Positions 34,372 to 45,326 are shown, counted from the first letter of the stretch. The stretch is DNA of 64,000 nucleotides from Niallia alba (GCF_012933555.1 NZ_JABBPK010000001.1:3016001-3080000); one strand, 5' to 3'. Translations and numbers: made by a program. Notes: generated from the letters alone by a model not told the origin.

Positions 34372-35571
34372 TTATTTGTTAACGACCATTTTCTTTTCTA
34401 CAAACTGTTCCATTCGACTTACAGCAGCTTCTAACTTTTCCAAGGACGTCGCGTAAGAAAGACGGATATAGCTATCTGCTCCAAACCCTGACCCTGGGAC
34501 AACCGCAACGAGTGCTTCTTCTAACAATGCTGTGGAAAACTCATCAACAGACTTAAAGCCTGTTAATTCAACTGCCTTTTGCACATTTGGAAATAAATAA
34601 AATGCCCCTTTCGGCTTTAAGCAAGAAAAACCAGGAATATTATTTAATTTCCCATGAATAATATCTAAGCGCTCATTAAACGCTTGGCGCATTTCTTCCA
34701 CTGAATCTTGTGGACCTGCATATGCCTCAATCGTAGCATACTGAGATGGTGTTGTTGGATTCGAAGTACTATGACTGGCAAGATTAGTCATTGCTGTTAT
34801 TATTTCTTTAGAACCCGCCGCATACCCAATTCTCCAGCCTGTCATCGAATGTGATTTGGAAACACCATTTATTATAATGGTTACTTCTTTTAGTGATGGT
34901 GATAAAGAGGCAATCGACACATGCTTACTATCTCCATAAACTAATTTCTCGTAAATTTCATCTGAAATAATCAAGATATTATGTTCTAGACAAATATCAC
35001 CAATCGCCTGTAATTCTTTTTCCGTGTAAATCATTCCAGTTGGATTACTTGGTGAATTAATGATAACAGCTTTTGTTTTAGAAGTTATTGCCTTTTTTAA
35101 TTGGTCTGGAGTAATTTTAAACTCATTTGCTTCATACCCCTCCACAAAAACAGGTACTCCTTCTGCAAGCTTCACTTGTTCTGGATAACTAACCCAATAT
35201 GGAGTAGGAATAATAACTTCGTCTCCTTTGTCCAAAATAACCTGGAACAAAGTGTATAATCCATGTTTAGCACCATTTGTGACGATAATCTGATTTGCTT
35301 CGTATTCTAACTGTTGATCTCTCTTTAATTTTGCAGCAATTTCTTTTTTTAATGCTTGTAAACCTGATGCAGGAGTGTATTTTGTATGCCCTTCATTCAT
35401 GCTTCTAACAGCGGCATCAATAATATTTTGAGGAGTGTTAAAGTCAGGCTCTCCAGCGCCTAAACCAATTACATCATGACCATCTGCTCTTAAACTCGCT
35501 GCTTTTGCAGTAATGGCCAATGTTGTTGATGGCGTTAAAGTATTAACTCTTTCTGCTAATTGAATTTTCAT
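34372..35571 (-). CDS. aspB: Aspartate aminotransferase AspB
   Basis: A 399-residue PLP-dependent class I aminotransferase (aspartate + 2-oxoglutarate to oxaloacetate + glutamate). Motifs: GLGAGEPDFNTP near residue 37, the NSPSNPTG loop near 170, ISDEIYEKLVYG near 203, and the PLP lysine in GVSKSHSMTGWRIGY near 237. ATG at 35571 with AGGAG 12 bases upstream. It follows ypmB by 22 bp, so ypmB-aspB is a likely operon, as in B. subtilis. Confidence 0.95.
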   Translation of the reverse strand: MKIQLAERVNTLTPSTTLAITAKAASLRADGHDVIGLGAGEPDFNTPQNIIDAAVRSMNEGHTKYTPASGLQALKKEIAAKLKRDQQLEYEANQIIVTNGAKHGLYTLFQVILDKGDEVIIPTPYWVSYPEQVKLAEGVPVFVEGYEANEFKITPDQLKKAITSKTKAVIINSPSNPTGMIYTEKELQAIGDICLEHNILIISDEIYEKLVYGDSKHVSIASLSPSLKEVTIIINGVSKSHSMTGWRIGYAAGSKEIITAMTNLASHSTSNPTTPSQYATIEAYAGPQDSVEEMRQAFNERLDIIHGKLNNIPGFSCLKPKGAFYLFPNVQKAVELTGFKSVDEFSTALLEEALVAVVPGSGFGADSYIRLSYATSLEKLEAAVSRMEQFVEKKMVVNK

Positions 35572-35593
35572 TTTTATTTACCACTCCTATTGG

Positions 35594-36067
35594 TTAATAA
35601 TTTTCAATTGTTAACAGGATTTCTCCTGTTTCAAAATCTATCCAATGATAGTTTATGGAATCCTTGTCTGTATGAGAAAAAATCTCCCAGACAGGCAACC
35701 CATCATACATTCCTAGTCGGACAGCATTGACCTTTTCTGGCGATTGCTTCGATAATAATATATTAAGCGCTTCTTGTTTGGTCAGCCCATCTTTTTTTCG
35801 TTTTTCTGTTACTTGATGTGTTTTTTCATTAATCCAAACAATAATATCCTCATTATCATCGTTTTTTCCTTCTAAAATATAATAGGATTCTTTTCCATTA
35901 TATAATTGAAAGCTGTCCATATTTTTCAAATCTGTTTCATTCATAGCAATTTCTTCCGCCGTTTCTCTCGCTGATTTAACAGGCTTCATTGCTTTAACAT
36001 ATGTATTAATACTTACAGCTAGTCCAATAAGGAAAACAACAATAATTATCCAAATCCATTTTTTCAT
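35594..36067 (-). CDS. ypmB: YpmB, membrane-anchored DUF5590 protein
   Basis: A 157-residue protein with one N-terminal membrane helix (residues 4-21, WIWIIIVVFLIGLAVSI) and an extracytoplasmic part containing two PepSY-like repeats (ARETAEEIAMNETDL near 34 and LTKQEALNILLSKQ near 95, the second ending with WIDFETGEIL). Unknown function. It lies between dinG and aspB in the standard order. B. subtilis has a tiny ypmA between dinG and ypmB; none is recognisable here. Confidence 0.85.
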   Translation of the reverse strand: MKKWIWIIIVVFLIGLAVSINTYVKAMKPVKSARETAEEIAMNETDLKNMDSFQLYNGKESYYILEGKNDDNEDIIVWINEKTHQVTEKRKKDGLTKQEALNILLSKQSPEKVNAVRLGMYDGLPVWEIFSHTDKDSINYHWIDFETGEILLTIENY

Positions 36068-36229
36068 TTTTTATATCACTTCTTTAAAACAGTATTTTGT
36101 TCATAGGTTATTATAACAGTATTTATAAATAGAAAGAAATTATTTTATTTAATAATTAGTTGTTTTTGTCTTGTAAACAACTAATTATTCAAACAGATTC
36201 CTTCATGTTTTGCTAGGCATTTAAGTAAA

Positions 36230-36384
36230 GGCTGTTTCGTAAAGCTTGTTTCCTACTACGCTCAGCCGGAATACATGAATACACTTCGCTTTCCGCGTAG
36301 CGTCTTCATGTATTCCGGCTGCTCCACTTTTTCAACTAATTCTTTTCTCCTATTGAAAAAACAACAATCTTTTGGGAAACAGCC
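36230..36384. repeat. GGCTGTTTTC spacer repeat, copy between dinG and ypmB
   Basis: Ends GGCTGTTTCGTAAAG and GGGAAACAGCC; core CCGGAATACATGAATACACT, GCGTAGCGTCTTCATGTATT and CCGGCTGCTCC. The internal CGGAATACATGAA pairs with TTCATGTATTCCG. The remainder of 36068-36436 shows no gene. Confidence 0.8.
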
Positions 36385-36436
36385 TATGTAAAAAGAATTA
36401 CAATCTTAAAATGCCTCCATTCTTTTGTACCATATC

Positions 36437-39217
36437 CTACATTAGCCAGTTTTCAATAAACTTAACCATTTCATCACTATTTTGCTGTTTAATTGGAACA
36501 GCTGGAATGGACTGCAAAAAAGTCTCTCCATAGGATGTAGACACAATGCGGCGATCAAATACAATAATAAATCCCTTATCTTCTTCTGTACGAATTAATC
36601 TGCCGAATCCTTGTTTAAAACGTAAGACTGCCTCGGGAAGACTGTTTTCTAAAAACGGGTTTCCACCCTTGTTCTTAATTAGCTCATTTTTCGCTTCAGT
36701 AAGCGGGTCTTCCGGTGAGGAAAACGGCAATCGAACAATGATTAAGCAGGTTAAATCCTCTCCAGGAATATCAATCCCTTCCCAAAAACTATTTGTTCCC
36801 AATAATATCGCTTTATCGTAACGTTGAAAATTACGTGTTAATCGCATTCTACTTCCATTTGTTATCCCTTGCGCCAAGATGGCATACTCTTCTAGACAGC
36901 CACTTTCTTTCATATAATCATACGTTTTTCTCAGCATATCATTTGCCGTGAAAAGAATTAGCATTCTCCCTTTTGTAGCTTGAGCGATTTTAATTATTTG
37001 TTCACCAATAGTTGACACATACTCATTTAATGATACCGTATTAACTTCTGGTACATCCGTTGGGATAAGCAATTGTACCTGTTGAGAGTAGTTAAACGGC
37101 GAATCGATTTGCACTTGCAATAAATCTTTTCCTAATCCTAAAACCTTTATATAATATTCAAATGAATTATTAACAGTTATAGTTGCTGATGTAAAAACAA
37201 CACTTTTTTTCTTACTAAAGAACATATCTTGCAAAGTTTCTGCTACAGATGAAGGTTGCGTATATAAAACGGCATTATTCGGGTAGTTGTTTCTATCTGA
37301 TTCTAACCATGCAATATGGTCTCCTTCTCGTAAGAACATTTCCCGCAAATGATTTATATACACTAACCAATCATTTAAAATAGACTCAATTCTTTCCACT
37401 ACGAGCATTTGCGATGAGGTGATCTTTCTATCTTGATCTTTTAGCCGCTGAACTTTTTCTAAAAGAGCCTCTCTTGCATCTTTCCAAAGAAACACAAGCC
37501 TTTCTGCAACACTTTTAACCCCATTCCAATCTCCCAAATCATTTTTCTTTATACGATAGCTTCCTTTTCCATCTCTTCTTGGCTGATTTGTTTTCTTCAC
37601 ATAACAAAGCACCGATCGAAATAGCTCATCTAATTCTACATGGAGAGCAAGGATAAACTGATTGAACTCGATCTTTTCAGATGTAGATGAATCACCAATC
37701 ATATTTTCTAAATGGTACATAAGCTGCTTTTGATCAGTCGTTCCAATTGCATTAATACTTAAACGAACAGCTATATAGGAAAAACGGAAGCCAAAATGCT
37801 TTATCGCTGTTTTTTCAAAGTGATGACCTTCATCGACAATGACATAATCATAGGCAGGAAGTAAATGTTGATCTGCTGTAAGATCTTTTACTAGCAAAGC
37901 ATGATTCGTAATAATCAAATTCGCTTTTTGAGCAGCATTACGAGTCCTTCTATAAAAATCCTTCTGTGCCCACTCTTTTGAAATAGGCAACGAAAAATTG
38001 CCGTCATTTTTAATTTTTTCCCAATAATTATTGCCACCACTCGTTAAATTCAATTCATCTTTATCGCCTGTTTCTGTTTCCGTTAACCAAATTAAAATTT
38101 GCATTTTCGTTAAGACAATATCATAGTTATCTTCTTGTTCTTTTAAAGAGACTTCAAATTTATCTAAACTAATATAATGATTTCTTCCCTTTAACAAGGT
38201 ATAAGTAATGGGAAAAGGAAGAAGATTTTTAAGCAACGGCAAATCCTTACGAAAAAGTTGTTCTTGTAATTGAGTAGTAAATGTACTAATAATTACTTGT
38301 TTTTTATGCTCTATCGCAAAATAAGCAGCCGGTACTAAATAGCCAAGTGACTTTCCAACGCCCGTTCCAGCTTCAATAAGTCCATGCTGATTATCCATTA
38401 GTGCTCGATGAACCACATTCATCATTTTTAATTGCCCTTCTCTTTTCTGATAAAAAGACAATGAATCTCTCATGCGTTTTTCAATTATATCCATATCAAA
38501 AGAAACTGAATAGTCTTTTCCTTGATTACCAGCTAGGTTATTAGGCAAGCGTTTAAGGGTTAATCCCCGATATACCTCCCAGTTTTCAGGTATATATTCT
38601 ACTTTTGATTGTTTCTCTTGCAGCAGAGCTTGTAAATAAATATCTAAATCGCTTTTTAGCGATGAGCTTAAGAATTCTAATTTTTTTGTTGTTACTTGAG
38701 GCAGTGCGTTCAGCTTCTCCAATAATAATAGCAATAGTTCTGCTGTCACATAGGCATCACTATCTGCCTGATGTGGTCTACTATGGACAATCCCTTCTTG
38801 TGCTGCAAGATCCGTTAATTTATAACTGTCTGCAGTTGGGTATAAAATCCTTGCTAGTTCGACTGTGTCAAGAATAGGTCCATAAAATTGCCTGAAGCCA
38901 GCTTGTTCTAACTCTTCATTTAGAAAAGATAAATCAAACAACACATTATGTGCGACAAAATATGCATCTTCTAATAAACAAACAATTTTATCAGCTATCT
39001 CTTCAAAAATTGGTGCTGAATCCACCATTTCATCTGTTATCCCAGTCAATTCTTCAATAAACGGTGAAATCGGCTGGAGAGGATTTAATAACGAAGAGTA
39101 TTCCTCTACTATTTTCCCATTCTCGATAACAACCGCGGCAAACTGGATAATTCGATCCCCTTTTCTCGGTGAATTACCGTTTGTCTCCAAATCAACTACT
39201 ACAAATTTGTTACTCAT
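36437..39217 (-). CDS. dinG: DinG-family exonuclease/helicase-like protein
   Basis: A 926-residue fusion: an N-terminal DEDDh exonuclease (VVVDLETNGNSPRKGDR; FVAHNVLFDLSFL; HQADSDAYVTAELL; residues 1-170) and a superfamily 2 helicase-like module (EAGTGVGKSLGYLVPA; VIVDEGHHFEKT; FTSATITV; LRFKQGFGRLIRT). The region that carries the Fe-S cysteines in true helicases has RNHYIS and no cysteine set, as in Firmicute DinG, which acts as a single-strand exonuclease rather than a helicase. ATG at 39217 with GAGGTGG 5 bases upstream. Confidence 0.92.
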   Translation of the reverse strand: MSNKFVVVDLETNGNSPRKGDRIIQFAAVVIENGKIVEEYSSLLNPLQPISPFIEELTGITDEMVDSAPIFEEIADKIVCLLEDAYFVAHNVLFDLSFLNEELEQAGFRQFYGPILDTVELARILYPTADSYKLTDLAAQEGIVHSRPHQADSDAYVTAELLLLLLEKLNALPQVTTKKLEFLSSSLKSDLDIYLQALLQEKQSKVEYIPENWEVYRGLTLKRLPNNLAGNQGKDYSVSFDMDIIEKRMRDSLSFYQKREGQLKMMNVVHRALMDNQHGLIEAGTGVGKSLGYLVPAAYFAIEHKKQVIISTFTTQLQEQLFRKDLPLLKNLLPFPITYTLLKGRNHYISLDKFEVSLKEQEDNYDIVLTKMQILIWLTETETGDKDELNLTSGGNNYWEKIKNDGNFSLPISKEWAQKDFYRRTRNAAQKANLIITNHALLVKDLTADQHLLPAYDYVIVDEGHHFEKTAIKHFGFRFSYIAVRLSINAIGTTDQKQLMYHLENMIGDSSTSEKIEFNQFILALHVELDELFRSVLCYVKKTNQPRRDGKGSYRIKKNDLGDWNGVKSVAERLVFLWKDAREALLEKVQRLKDQDRKITSSQMLVVERIESILNDWLVYINHLREMFLREGDHIAWLESDRNNYPNNAVLYTQPSSVAETLQDMFFSKKKSVVFTSATITVNNSFEYYIKVLGLGKDLLQVQIDSPFNYSQQVQLLIPTDVPEVNTVSLNEYVSTIGEQIIKIAQATKGRMLILFTANDMLRKTYDYMKESGCLEEYAILAQGITNGSRMRLTRNFQRYDKAILLGTNSFWEGIDIPGEDLTCLIIVRLPFSSPEDPLTEAKNELIKNKGGNPFLENSLPEAVLRFKQGFGRLIRTEEDKGFIIVFDRRIVSTSYGETFLQSIPAVPIKQQNSDEMVKFIENWLM

Positions 39218-39360
39218 TACGTCCACCTCAAACTTTCAGTCATTCAAACGGTATCATAAAAATGAGAAAAGGGAAAGATGTTAGTTCTTTATGTAAGAAT
39301 TCTTTTTATTGTTCTTCCTATAGTTTGAATTCAAAATTAGAAAAAACACAATAAAAAATC

Positions 39361-39405
39361 CCAACAATCATACGAAATTTTGTTAACACTTCGTATGATT
39401 GTTGG
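39361..39405 (-). terminator. Terminator of the panBCD operon
   Basis: A perfect 16-bp stem, CCAACAATCATACGAA with its complement, then GGGATTTTTTATTG on the minus strand. Confidence 0.85.
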
Positions 39406-39448
39406 GGGTTATCTTTAGCTGAAAGATTTATATTCCAGCCTCGATTTA

Positions 39449-39832
39449 TTACAAGACTGTCTTTTCTGGTTCTTGGTGAAGAATAGTTGTAATGCGATTA
39501 TATTCATCCATAATAGCAACTTTAGGTTGATGATGAATTAGCTCTTCGTTTGAAACATAACAATAAGAAATAATAATAACGATATCACCGACTTGTACAA
39601 GTCTTGCTGCTGCTCCATTTAAACAAATAGTCCCGGTTCCTCTCTTTCCAGGGATAATATATGTTTCTAATCTTGCTCCATTATTGTTATTTACAATTTG
39701 GACTTTTTCATTCGCTACCATTCCAACTGCATCTAAAATATCCTCATCGATTGTAATACTGCCAACATAATTTAAGTTTGCTTCCGTTACAGTTGCTCGA
39801 TGGATTTTTCCGTTCATCATTATCCGAAACAT
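39449..39832 (-). CDS. panD: Aspartate 1-decarboxylase proenzyme
   Basis: A 127-residue pyruvoyl enzyme making beta-alanine for pantothenate. The self-processing Gly-Ser bond lies in NYVGSITID (residues 24-25, Ser becomes the pyruvoyl group). [19 protein letters not shown] and [12 protein letters not shown] are family hallmarks. The start ATG is at 39832. It is the third gene of panB-panC-panD, 29 bp after panC, and is followed by a strong terminator. Confidence 0.96.
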   Translation of the reverse strand: MFRIMMNGKIHRATVTEANLNYVGSITIDEDILDAVGMVANEKVQIVNNNNGARLETYIIPGKRGTGTICLNGAAARLVQVGDIVIIISYCYVSNEELIHHQPKVAIMDEYNRITTILHQEPEKTVL

Positions 39833-39861
39833 TTGGATAACCCTCCATTATCGTAATATGT

Positions 39862-40722
39862 TTATCTAGGTGCATTGCTTAATTCAAAGATAATATTATC
39901 TATTAATCTCGCATTACTAAATTGAACTGCAATCGCAATTATAACCTTCCCTGTTCGCTCCTTTAGCTGCTCTAATTGAGGATAGGTTAGTATCTCAAAG
40001 TAGTCGACCTTTCCACTTGACTCTTTTTCGACGAGTGCAATAATGGAATTCTTTAGTGCTTCTACATCAACATTCCCTTTTATTAATTCACCTCTAGCAA
40101 TACTAAGCGATTTATATAGAATTCCAGCTTCTTGCCTTTCCGTTGGAGTTAAGCGAATATTTCTAGAGCTCTTTGCTAATCCATCTTCTTCTCTAACAGT
40201 ATTAACAGCAACTAGATTAATAGGAAAATGAAAGTCTTCAATTAATCCATCTACAACAGCAACTTGCTGTGCATCTTTTTTGCCAAAATAAACATTTGTC
40301 GGTTGTGCTAAATGGAACAGTTTCATCAAAACCGTTGCTACCCCATCAAAATGACCCGGTCTCGATCTGCCACATAGACAATCTGTACGTCGTTCCACTT
40401 TTACTGTCACAGACATTTGCACAGGATACATTGCTTCGACAGCTGGATGAAATAAATAATCTACGCCTTCTTCCATTGCCACCTGTTTATCATGCTCAAA
40501 GTCTCGTGGATATGAAGCTAAATCTTCCTTTGGTCCAAACTGCAATGGATTCACAAACACACTCATGATAACAATATCATTTTGCTCTCTGGCAGCTCTG
40601 AGAAGTGCTCGATGACCATCATGAAGATAACCCATCGTTGGAACAAATCCAATTGTTACTTGATCCTTTTTTAATTGAGTTGAAAGCTCCTGCAATTGCT
40701 GTGGGTTAGTGATAATGTTCAT
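39862..40722 (-). CDS. panC: Pantothenate synthetase
   Basis: A 286-residue enzyme that joins pantoate and beta-alanine with ATP. Seen: VPTMGYLHDGHRALLRAA (HxGH nucleotide site), SVFVNPLQFGPKEDLASYPR, CLCGRSRPGHFDGVATV and YFGKKDAQQ. Its ATG overlaps the panB stop (TAATG), so the two are coupled. Confidence 0.96.
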   Translation of the reverse strand: MNIITNPQQLQELSTQLKKDQVTIGFVPTMGYLHDGHRALLRAAREQNDIVIMSVFVNPLQFGPKEDLASYPRDFEHDKQVAMEEGVDYLFHPAVEAMYPVQMSVTVKVERRTDCLCGRSRPGHFDGVATVLMKLFHLAQPTNVYFGKKDAQQVAVVDGLIEDFHFPINLVAVNTVREEDGLAKSSRNIRLTPTERQEAGILYKSLSIARGELIKGNVDVEALKNSIIALVEKESSGKVDYFEILTYPQLEQLKERTGKVIIAIAVQFSNARLIDNIIFELSNAPR

Positions 40723-41558
40723 TAGGCTTTTCCTCCATATAAGCTTTTCACTTCTTCAGGTTTCATTTGAAAACTATGCTTTAATTCAGGAAAAGCACCA
40801 ATTCTAACCTCAGAAATATATTGGTCGATAGCAAGAGAAATCGCTTCGTTCACATTCGTATATTGCTTCACAAATTTTGCAACACGCTCAACACCATATG
40901 TGATAATGTCATGGTAAACAAGAACTTGCCCGTCTGTATCGCTTCCAGCACCAATACCGATTATTGGAATCTCCAGCCTTTCACTTACTTCTTTCGCAAC
41001 TTGCATCGGCACACACTCTAATACAATCGCAAAGGCTCCTGCCGCTTGACATTTCAATGCATTTTCAACAAGCAGTTTTGCTTCATCTGAACTTTTCCCT
41101 TGTACTTTATATCCACCTAATACACCTACTGATTGAGGTGTTAAACCTAAGTGTGCCATAACTGGTATCCCGGCATTTGTTAAGATTTTTATTTGGTCAA
41201 TAACATCATCCGCGCCCTCTACTTTCACAGCATTAGCGCCAGTTTCTTGCATTAAGCGTGTTGCATTAATTAGTGTATCGCGACTAGATAAATGATAGCT
41301 CATAAACGGCATATCCATTACGATAAACGTATCTTTAGCTCCGCGTTTTACCGCTTTTCCATGGTGAATCATATCTTCCATCGTTACAGGTACTGTTGAC
41401 TCATATCCAAGTACAACCATTCCCAAAGAATCGCCTACTAAAATTAAATCTGTTCCTGCTTGTTCAACTAATTTAGCTGAAGGATAATCATATGCTGTGA
41501 TCATCGTAATCTTTTCAGCCTTCTGCTTCATTTTGATAAAGTCTGTTGTAGCTTTCAC
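40722..41558 (-). CDS. panB: Ketopantoate hydroxymethyltransferase
   Basis: A 278-residue enzyme that converts alpha-ketoisovalerate to ketopantoate with methylene-THF. Motifs: [52 protein letters not shown] (Mg and substrate site) and [14 protein letters not shown]. The start is GTG at 41558 with AAAGGAGG 10 bases upstream. First gene of panBCD. Only about 50 bp separate it from a spacer repeat, so its promoter is in that short segment or in the repeat. Confidence 0.95.
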   Translation of the reverse strand: MKATTDFIKMKQKAEKITMITAYDYPSAKLVEQAGTDLILVGDSLGMVVLGYESTVPVTMEDMIHHGKAVKRGAKDTFIVMDMPFMSYHLSSRDTLINATRLMQETGANAVKVEGADDVIDQIKILTNAGIPVMAHLGLTPQSVGVLGGYKVQGKSSDEAKLLVENALKCQAAGAFAIVLECVPMQVAKEVSERLEIPIIGIGAGSDTDGQVLVYHDIITYGVERVAKFVKQYTNVNEAISLAIDQYISEVRIGAFPELKHSFQMKPEEVKSLYGGKA

Positions 41559-41607
41559 TAAGTTTTTCCTCCTTTTAAATAGGAAGAGGGAATGGTTTTA
41601 AACGAAA

Positions 41608-41819
41608 GGCTGTTTTCGTAAAGTTTGTTGCGATTACACGTAGCCAGAACACACTTCGCTTTTCGTGGGGCTAGGCTTAAGTCTCCTCAGCTTCGCCTCC
41701 GGAGTCTCAGACAGTCTCGCTAATCCCCGCGTGGCGTCTTCGCGTATTTCGGCTGCTCCATTTTTCCAACTAATTCTTTTTTTCGATTGAAAAAACAACA
41801 ATCCTTTTAGAAAACAGCC
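41608..41819. repeat. GGCTGTTTTC spacer repeat, copy between birA and panB
   Basis: The best copy for the ends: AAAGGCTGTTTTCGTAAAGTTT on the left, TTAGAAAACAGCC on the right. Core: GCCAGAACACACTTCGCTTT, GGCTTAAGTCTCCTCAGCTTCGC region, GTCTCAGACAGTCTCGC and GGCTGCTCC. The gap 41559-42014 otherwise contains only the birA terminator and AT-rich sequence. Confidence 0.85.
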
Positions 41820-41820
41820 A

Positions 41821-41850
41821 AACAAAAAACCTTCTACAAAGCATAGAAGG
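41821..41850 (-). terminator. Terminator of the operon ending in birA
   Basis: CCTTCTA pairs with TAGAAGG and on the minus strand TTTTTTGTT follows directly. Confidence 0.75.
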
Positions 41851-42014
41851 ATTGTTTTATGTTTCTATTTTCATCCCTCTGTCCTTGTCCAATTGTGGAT
41901 CTAGGCAGATTAAATTATGGTTCATGCACATTTAAACAAATGGGTGCAGTTCATTAAGATACTGCCCGACAAAAGCATTATAACAAAAACCTTACTCTAC
42001 TGACTATGGGCAAT

Positions 42015-42998
42015 TTATGTTTCCATTAAAATATCCGCTGAATAAATGGAATGGATTACACCTTGCTCATCTTCAAGCAATAAAACACCATCATCAGTAA
42101 TTCCTTTAGCAAACCCAACAATACTTCCATTTAGCGTATTGGCAGTCACCTTTTGCCCTAAACTGATGGAATAGCTTTCCCACAATATTTTTATAGGATA
42201 AAAGCCTTTCTCTAAATATAGAAGATATAATTTTTCAAGGTGCATCATAATCCCTTGAATAATTTTTGCTCGATCCCAGCTTGTTTTTGTTTCAAGATAA
42301 ATAGAAGTTGCACTAGGCTGAAGTTCTGCGGCAAAGTCTTCAAGTTGTTGATTAACATTTATCCCTATTCCGATGATTAAAGAATGGACCCTATCGCTAT
42401 CAGCTTGCATCTCTGTTAAGATACCTGTTAACTTTTTTCCATTCACCAATAGATCATTGGGCCATTTGATATCTGCTTGTACTCCAGTTACTTCTTGGAT
42501 CCCTTGAACGACTGCCACAGCTGTAAGCAGTGTTAGCTGTGGCGTTTTCATTATCGGTATACTAGGCTTTAGAATTAAGCTCATCCATATTCCTTTATAT
42601 TTAGGTGATTGCCACTTTCTTTCTAAACGCCCTCTACCACCTAATTGCTCTTCTGCTACAACTATCGTGCCTTCCTCTGCCCCTTCTAGCGCAAGTCTCT
42701 GGGCAATATTTTGAGTCGAATTTACTGATTCTTCAAAATAGATATTTCTTCCTGTGAACTTTGTATTTAATCCAAATAAAATTTTATTTGGGACAATTTT
42801 TTCCGGTGAACTTATAATTCGATAACCTTTTTTACGGACAGCCTCTAAAATAAAGCCATCTTTTCGTAATGCCTCAATATGTTTCCAAATCGCTGTTCGT
42901 GAACAGCCTAAAAGTTCAGCAAGTGATTCACCAGATAAATACGTATCAGGGCTGTTAGTAAAGGCTTCAATCAATCCTTTTCTTATATCTGATGACAT
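42015..42998 (-). CDS. birA: Biotin protein ligase / biotin repressor BirA
   Basis: A 327-residue bifunctional protein: N-terminal helix-turn-helix (SGESLAELLGCSRTAIWKHI, about residues 22-41) that represses biotin genes, and a ligase domain with GGRGRLERKWQSPKY (biotinyl-AMP loop) and DIKWPNDLLVNGKKLTGIL. The ATG at 42998 overlaps the end of cca by 16 bp, with AAAGGAG 11 bases upstream. It charges biotin-dependent carboxylases. Confidence 0.94.
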   Translation of the reverse strand: MSSDIRKGLIEAFTNSPDTYLSGESLAELLGCSRTAIWKHIEALRKDGFILEAVRKKGYRIISSPEKIVPNKILFGLNTKFTGRNIYFEESVNSTQNIAQRLALEGAEEGTIVVAEEQLGGRGRLERKWQSPKYKGIWMSLILKPSIPIMKTPQLTLLTAVAVVQGIQEVTGVQADIKWPNDLLVNGKKLTGILTEMQADSDRVHSLIIGIGINVNQQLEDFAAELQPSATSIYLETKTSWDRAKIIQGIMMHLEKLYLLYLEKGFYPIKILWESYSISLGQKVTANTLNGSIVGFAKGITDDGVLLLEDEQGVIHSIYSADILMET

Positions 42999-44188
42999 CG
43001 TTGTAGCCACTCCTTTATTAATTGCTTGTCATTAGGAAGTTTTTGTTCCACGACTTTCGACTCAACTAGTGACAGCACATCTTTTATCCACGGTCCAGGC
43101 CTTTTTTCTGTCCATCTTAAAAGATCATTCCCACTAATCGCAAGCTCTTCCTTTGATTTAATTGGCAGCTTCCTGTATTGCTCTTCTAAGCTAGAAATAT
43201 CTGAACATATATCTTGATTCCATAGAAGGTGATATATTTTCTCTGCACTAACTGCAATAGATAATGTAGCAAAATAAAGCGCTTGTCTTGACCAAGTTGA
43301 CATCTGTTCTCTTTGCAAAATCCAATAGATTATTTTTTGAACAGTCTTTATTTGCTTAACTGACAGCTTCCACGCTCGCAAAAACAGCTCTATCTGCTGC
43401 TTATCCTTTACTCCCAAACATAAGAGTAAAACAGCCCATTTTTCAGGCAATTCGAGTTTGGTCAGATGCAATTTCGCTAACTGAGAAATCGCTTTTTCAG
43501 CTGATTCAAGCATTGGTAAAAATCGATACAGCTTTGTTTCTATCATGATTTCTAGAGCGTCAGAACACCATCGACCTTGTAAAAGTTTTTCAAATTCAGC
43601 GGTTATTCTTTCTACTGCTATTTTCGAAAGCAATTGCTGATTGTCAACGATCCCCTTTAGTGTTTCCATCTCTACCTGGAAGCCTAAGGTACTGACAAAT
43701 CGAATTCCCCGCATCATTCTTAAAGCATCTTCCTGAAAGCGTTCGTTTGGATTGCCGACTGTTTTAATTTCTTTCTTTTTTAAGGCATCTTCGCCATTAA
43801 AATAATCGATAATTTGACCATTTTTGTCCATCGCCATTGCATTTATCGTAAAATCTCGGCGTTTTAAGTCTTCTTTTAATTCGCGTACAAAGAATACTTG
43901 CTCGGGTCTGCGATAATCTAGATACGTGGACTCTGTTCGAAAAGTTGTTATTTCATATGTATCTTGGTTCCATATTACCATAACTGTCCCGTGGGCAATC
44001 CCGACATCAATGGTATGAGGAAAGATAGCTTTAATTTCTTCCGGTGTAGCAGAGGATGCAATGTCGATATCATTAATTTGTATATTTAATAAATAATCTC
44101 GTACTGCTCCTCCTACAAAATAAGCTTCATAACCAGCTTCCTCGATTTTTTTAATAATGGGGAGAGCTTCTTTAAAAGGATTTATCAT
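42983..44188 (-). CDS. cca: CCA-adding tRNA nucleotidyltransferase
   Basis: A 401-residue class II nucleotidyltransferase that builds or repairs the tRNA 3' CCA end. Motifs: [13 protein letters not shown], then the metal site [40 protein letters not shown], and [11 protein letters not shown]; this is the Firmicute CCA-adding type. The start ATG at 44188 overlaps the bshA end. Part of the bshB1-bshA-cca-birA string. Confidence 0.94.
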   Translation of the reverse strand: MINPFKEALPIIKKIEEAGYEAYFVGGAVRDYLLNIQINDIDIASSATPEEIKAIFPHTIDVGIAHGTVMVIWNQDTYEITTFRTESTYLDYRRPEQVFFVRELKEDLKRRDFTINAMAMDKNGQIIDYFNGEDALKKKEIKTVGNPNERFQEDALRMMRGIRFVSTLGFQVEMETLKGIVDNQQLLSKIAVERITAEFEKLLQGRWCSDALEIMIETKLYRFLPMLESAEKAISQLAKLHLTKLELPEKWAVLLLCLGVKDKQQIELFLRAWKLSVKQIKTVQKIIYWILQREQMSTWSRQALYFATLSIAVSAEKIYHLLWNQDICSDISSLEEQYRKLPIKSKEELAISGNDLLRWTEKRPGPWIKDVLSLVESKVVEQKLPNDKQLIKEWLQRCHQI

Positions 44189-45326
44189 TCGGTTCACCAG
44201 TTTCTAAGATTGATTTATAAATCTCTATATAATGGTCAACTATGATATCTGCACGGAAATAATCGCGCACTCTCGAAATAGAATTTTGCGCAAATTGCGC
44301 ATGTTTCTTTTCATCTGTCAAAAGCTTAATTGAATGCTCCGCAATATCTTCCACATCGCCAAGTTCACAAATAAATCCTGTCTCATTTGGAACGATTACT
44401 TCTGGAATACCGCCAACATTCGTCCCTATAACCGGAACCCCACATGCCATCGCTTCTAACGCTACTAAGCCGAAACTTTCTTTTTCCGATAGAAGAAGCA
44501 TTAAATCACTTAAAGAATATAATTCCTCCAAATTTTCTTGTTTTCCAAGAAACAATACTTTATGTCTCAATTGGAATTCATCTACTAATTTGGTTACTTT
44601 CGACATTTCAGGACCATCACCAACAAGCAATAATCTTGCTGGAATTTGATCAGATATATGTTTAAATGCTTTTACAACATCTGTAACTCTTTTCACACCT
44701 CTAAAATTCGAGACGTGAATAACGACTTTTTCCGTATCCAAAATAGCGAATTCTTTTTTCAAATGACTTACATCGACCTTTCGATAAATTCGCTCGTCAA
44801 TAAAATTATAAACAGGTATAATTTCTTTATTTGGCTCAATTACCTCATATGTTTGTGCAATCAAAGAATTTGAAACAGCTGTTACAAGATCAGATTTTTC
44901 AATTCCGAAGCGAATTCCCATTGCAAGGGATGGATCATATCCTAATACTGTTATATCGGTTCCGTGTAGGGTTGTAACTATTTTGACATCCCTGTTGCTC
45001 ATCTGTTTAGCTAATATAGCACAAACAGCATGAGGGATCGCATAGTGAACATGTAGCAAATCTAACTCTTCTCGATTAATTACTTCAGCCATTTTACTGC
45101 TTAGCGCTAAATCATATGGCGGATATTGAAAAACAGCATATTGATTTACTTCCACTTGATGGTAATAAATATTGGGATACATTTTATTTAAACGAAAAGG
45201 AATGCTGGAGGAGATAAAGTGAATTTCATGCCCTCTTTCTGCCAACATTTTTCCTAATTCTGTTGCTATAACGCCTGAGCCGCCAACTGTCGGATAACAG
45301 GTTATGCCAATTTTTAATTTTTTCAT
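44172..45326 (-). CDS. bshA: BshA, N-acetyl-alpha-D-glucosaminyl L-malate synthase
   Basis: A 384-residue GT4 glycosyltransferase catalysing the first step of bacillithiol synthesis, UDP-GlcNAc plus L-malate. Glycine-rich start [35 protein letters not shown]-like [12 protein letters not shown] near residue 118; and the donor-site block [22 protein letters not shown] near 287-310 (E-x7-E pattern). It overlaps bshB1 by 4 bp and cca by 17 bp, so it is tightly coupled to both. Confidence 0.95.
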   Translation of the reverse strand: MKKLKIGITCYPTVGGSGVIATELGKMLAERGHEIHFISSSIPFRLNKMYPNIYYHQVEVNQYAVFQYPPYDLALSSKMAEVINREELDLLHVHYAIPHAVCAILAKQMSNRDVKIVTTLHGTDITVLGYDPSLAMGIRFGIEKSDLVTAVSNSLIAQTYEVIEPNKEIIPVYNFIDERIYRKVDVSHLKKEFAILDTEKVVIHVSNFRGVKRVTDVVKAFKHISDQIPARLLLVGDGPEMSKVTKLVDEFQLRHKVLFLGKQENLEELYSLSDLMLLLSEKESFGLVALEAMACGVPVIGTNVGGIPEVIVPNETGFICELGDVEDIAEHSIKLLTDEKKHAQFAQNSISRVRDYFRADIIVDHYIEIYKSILETGEPNDKSF

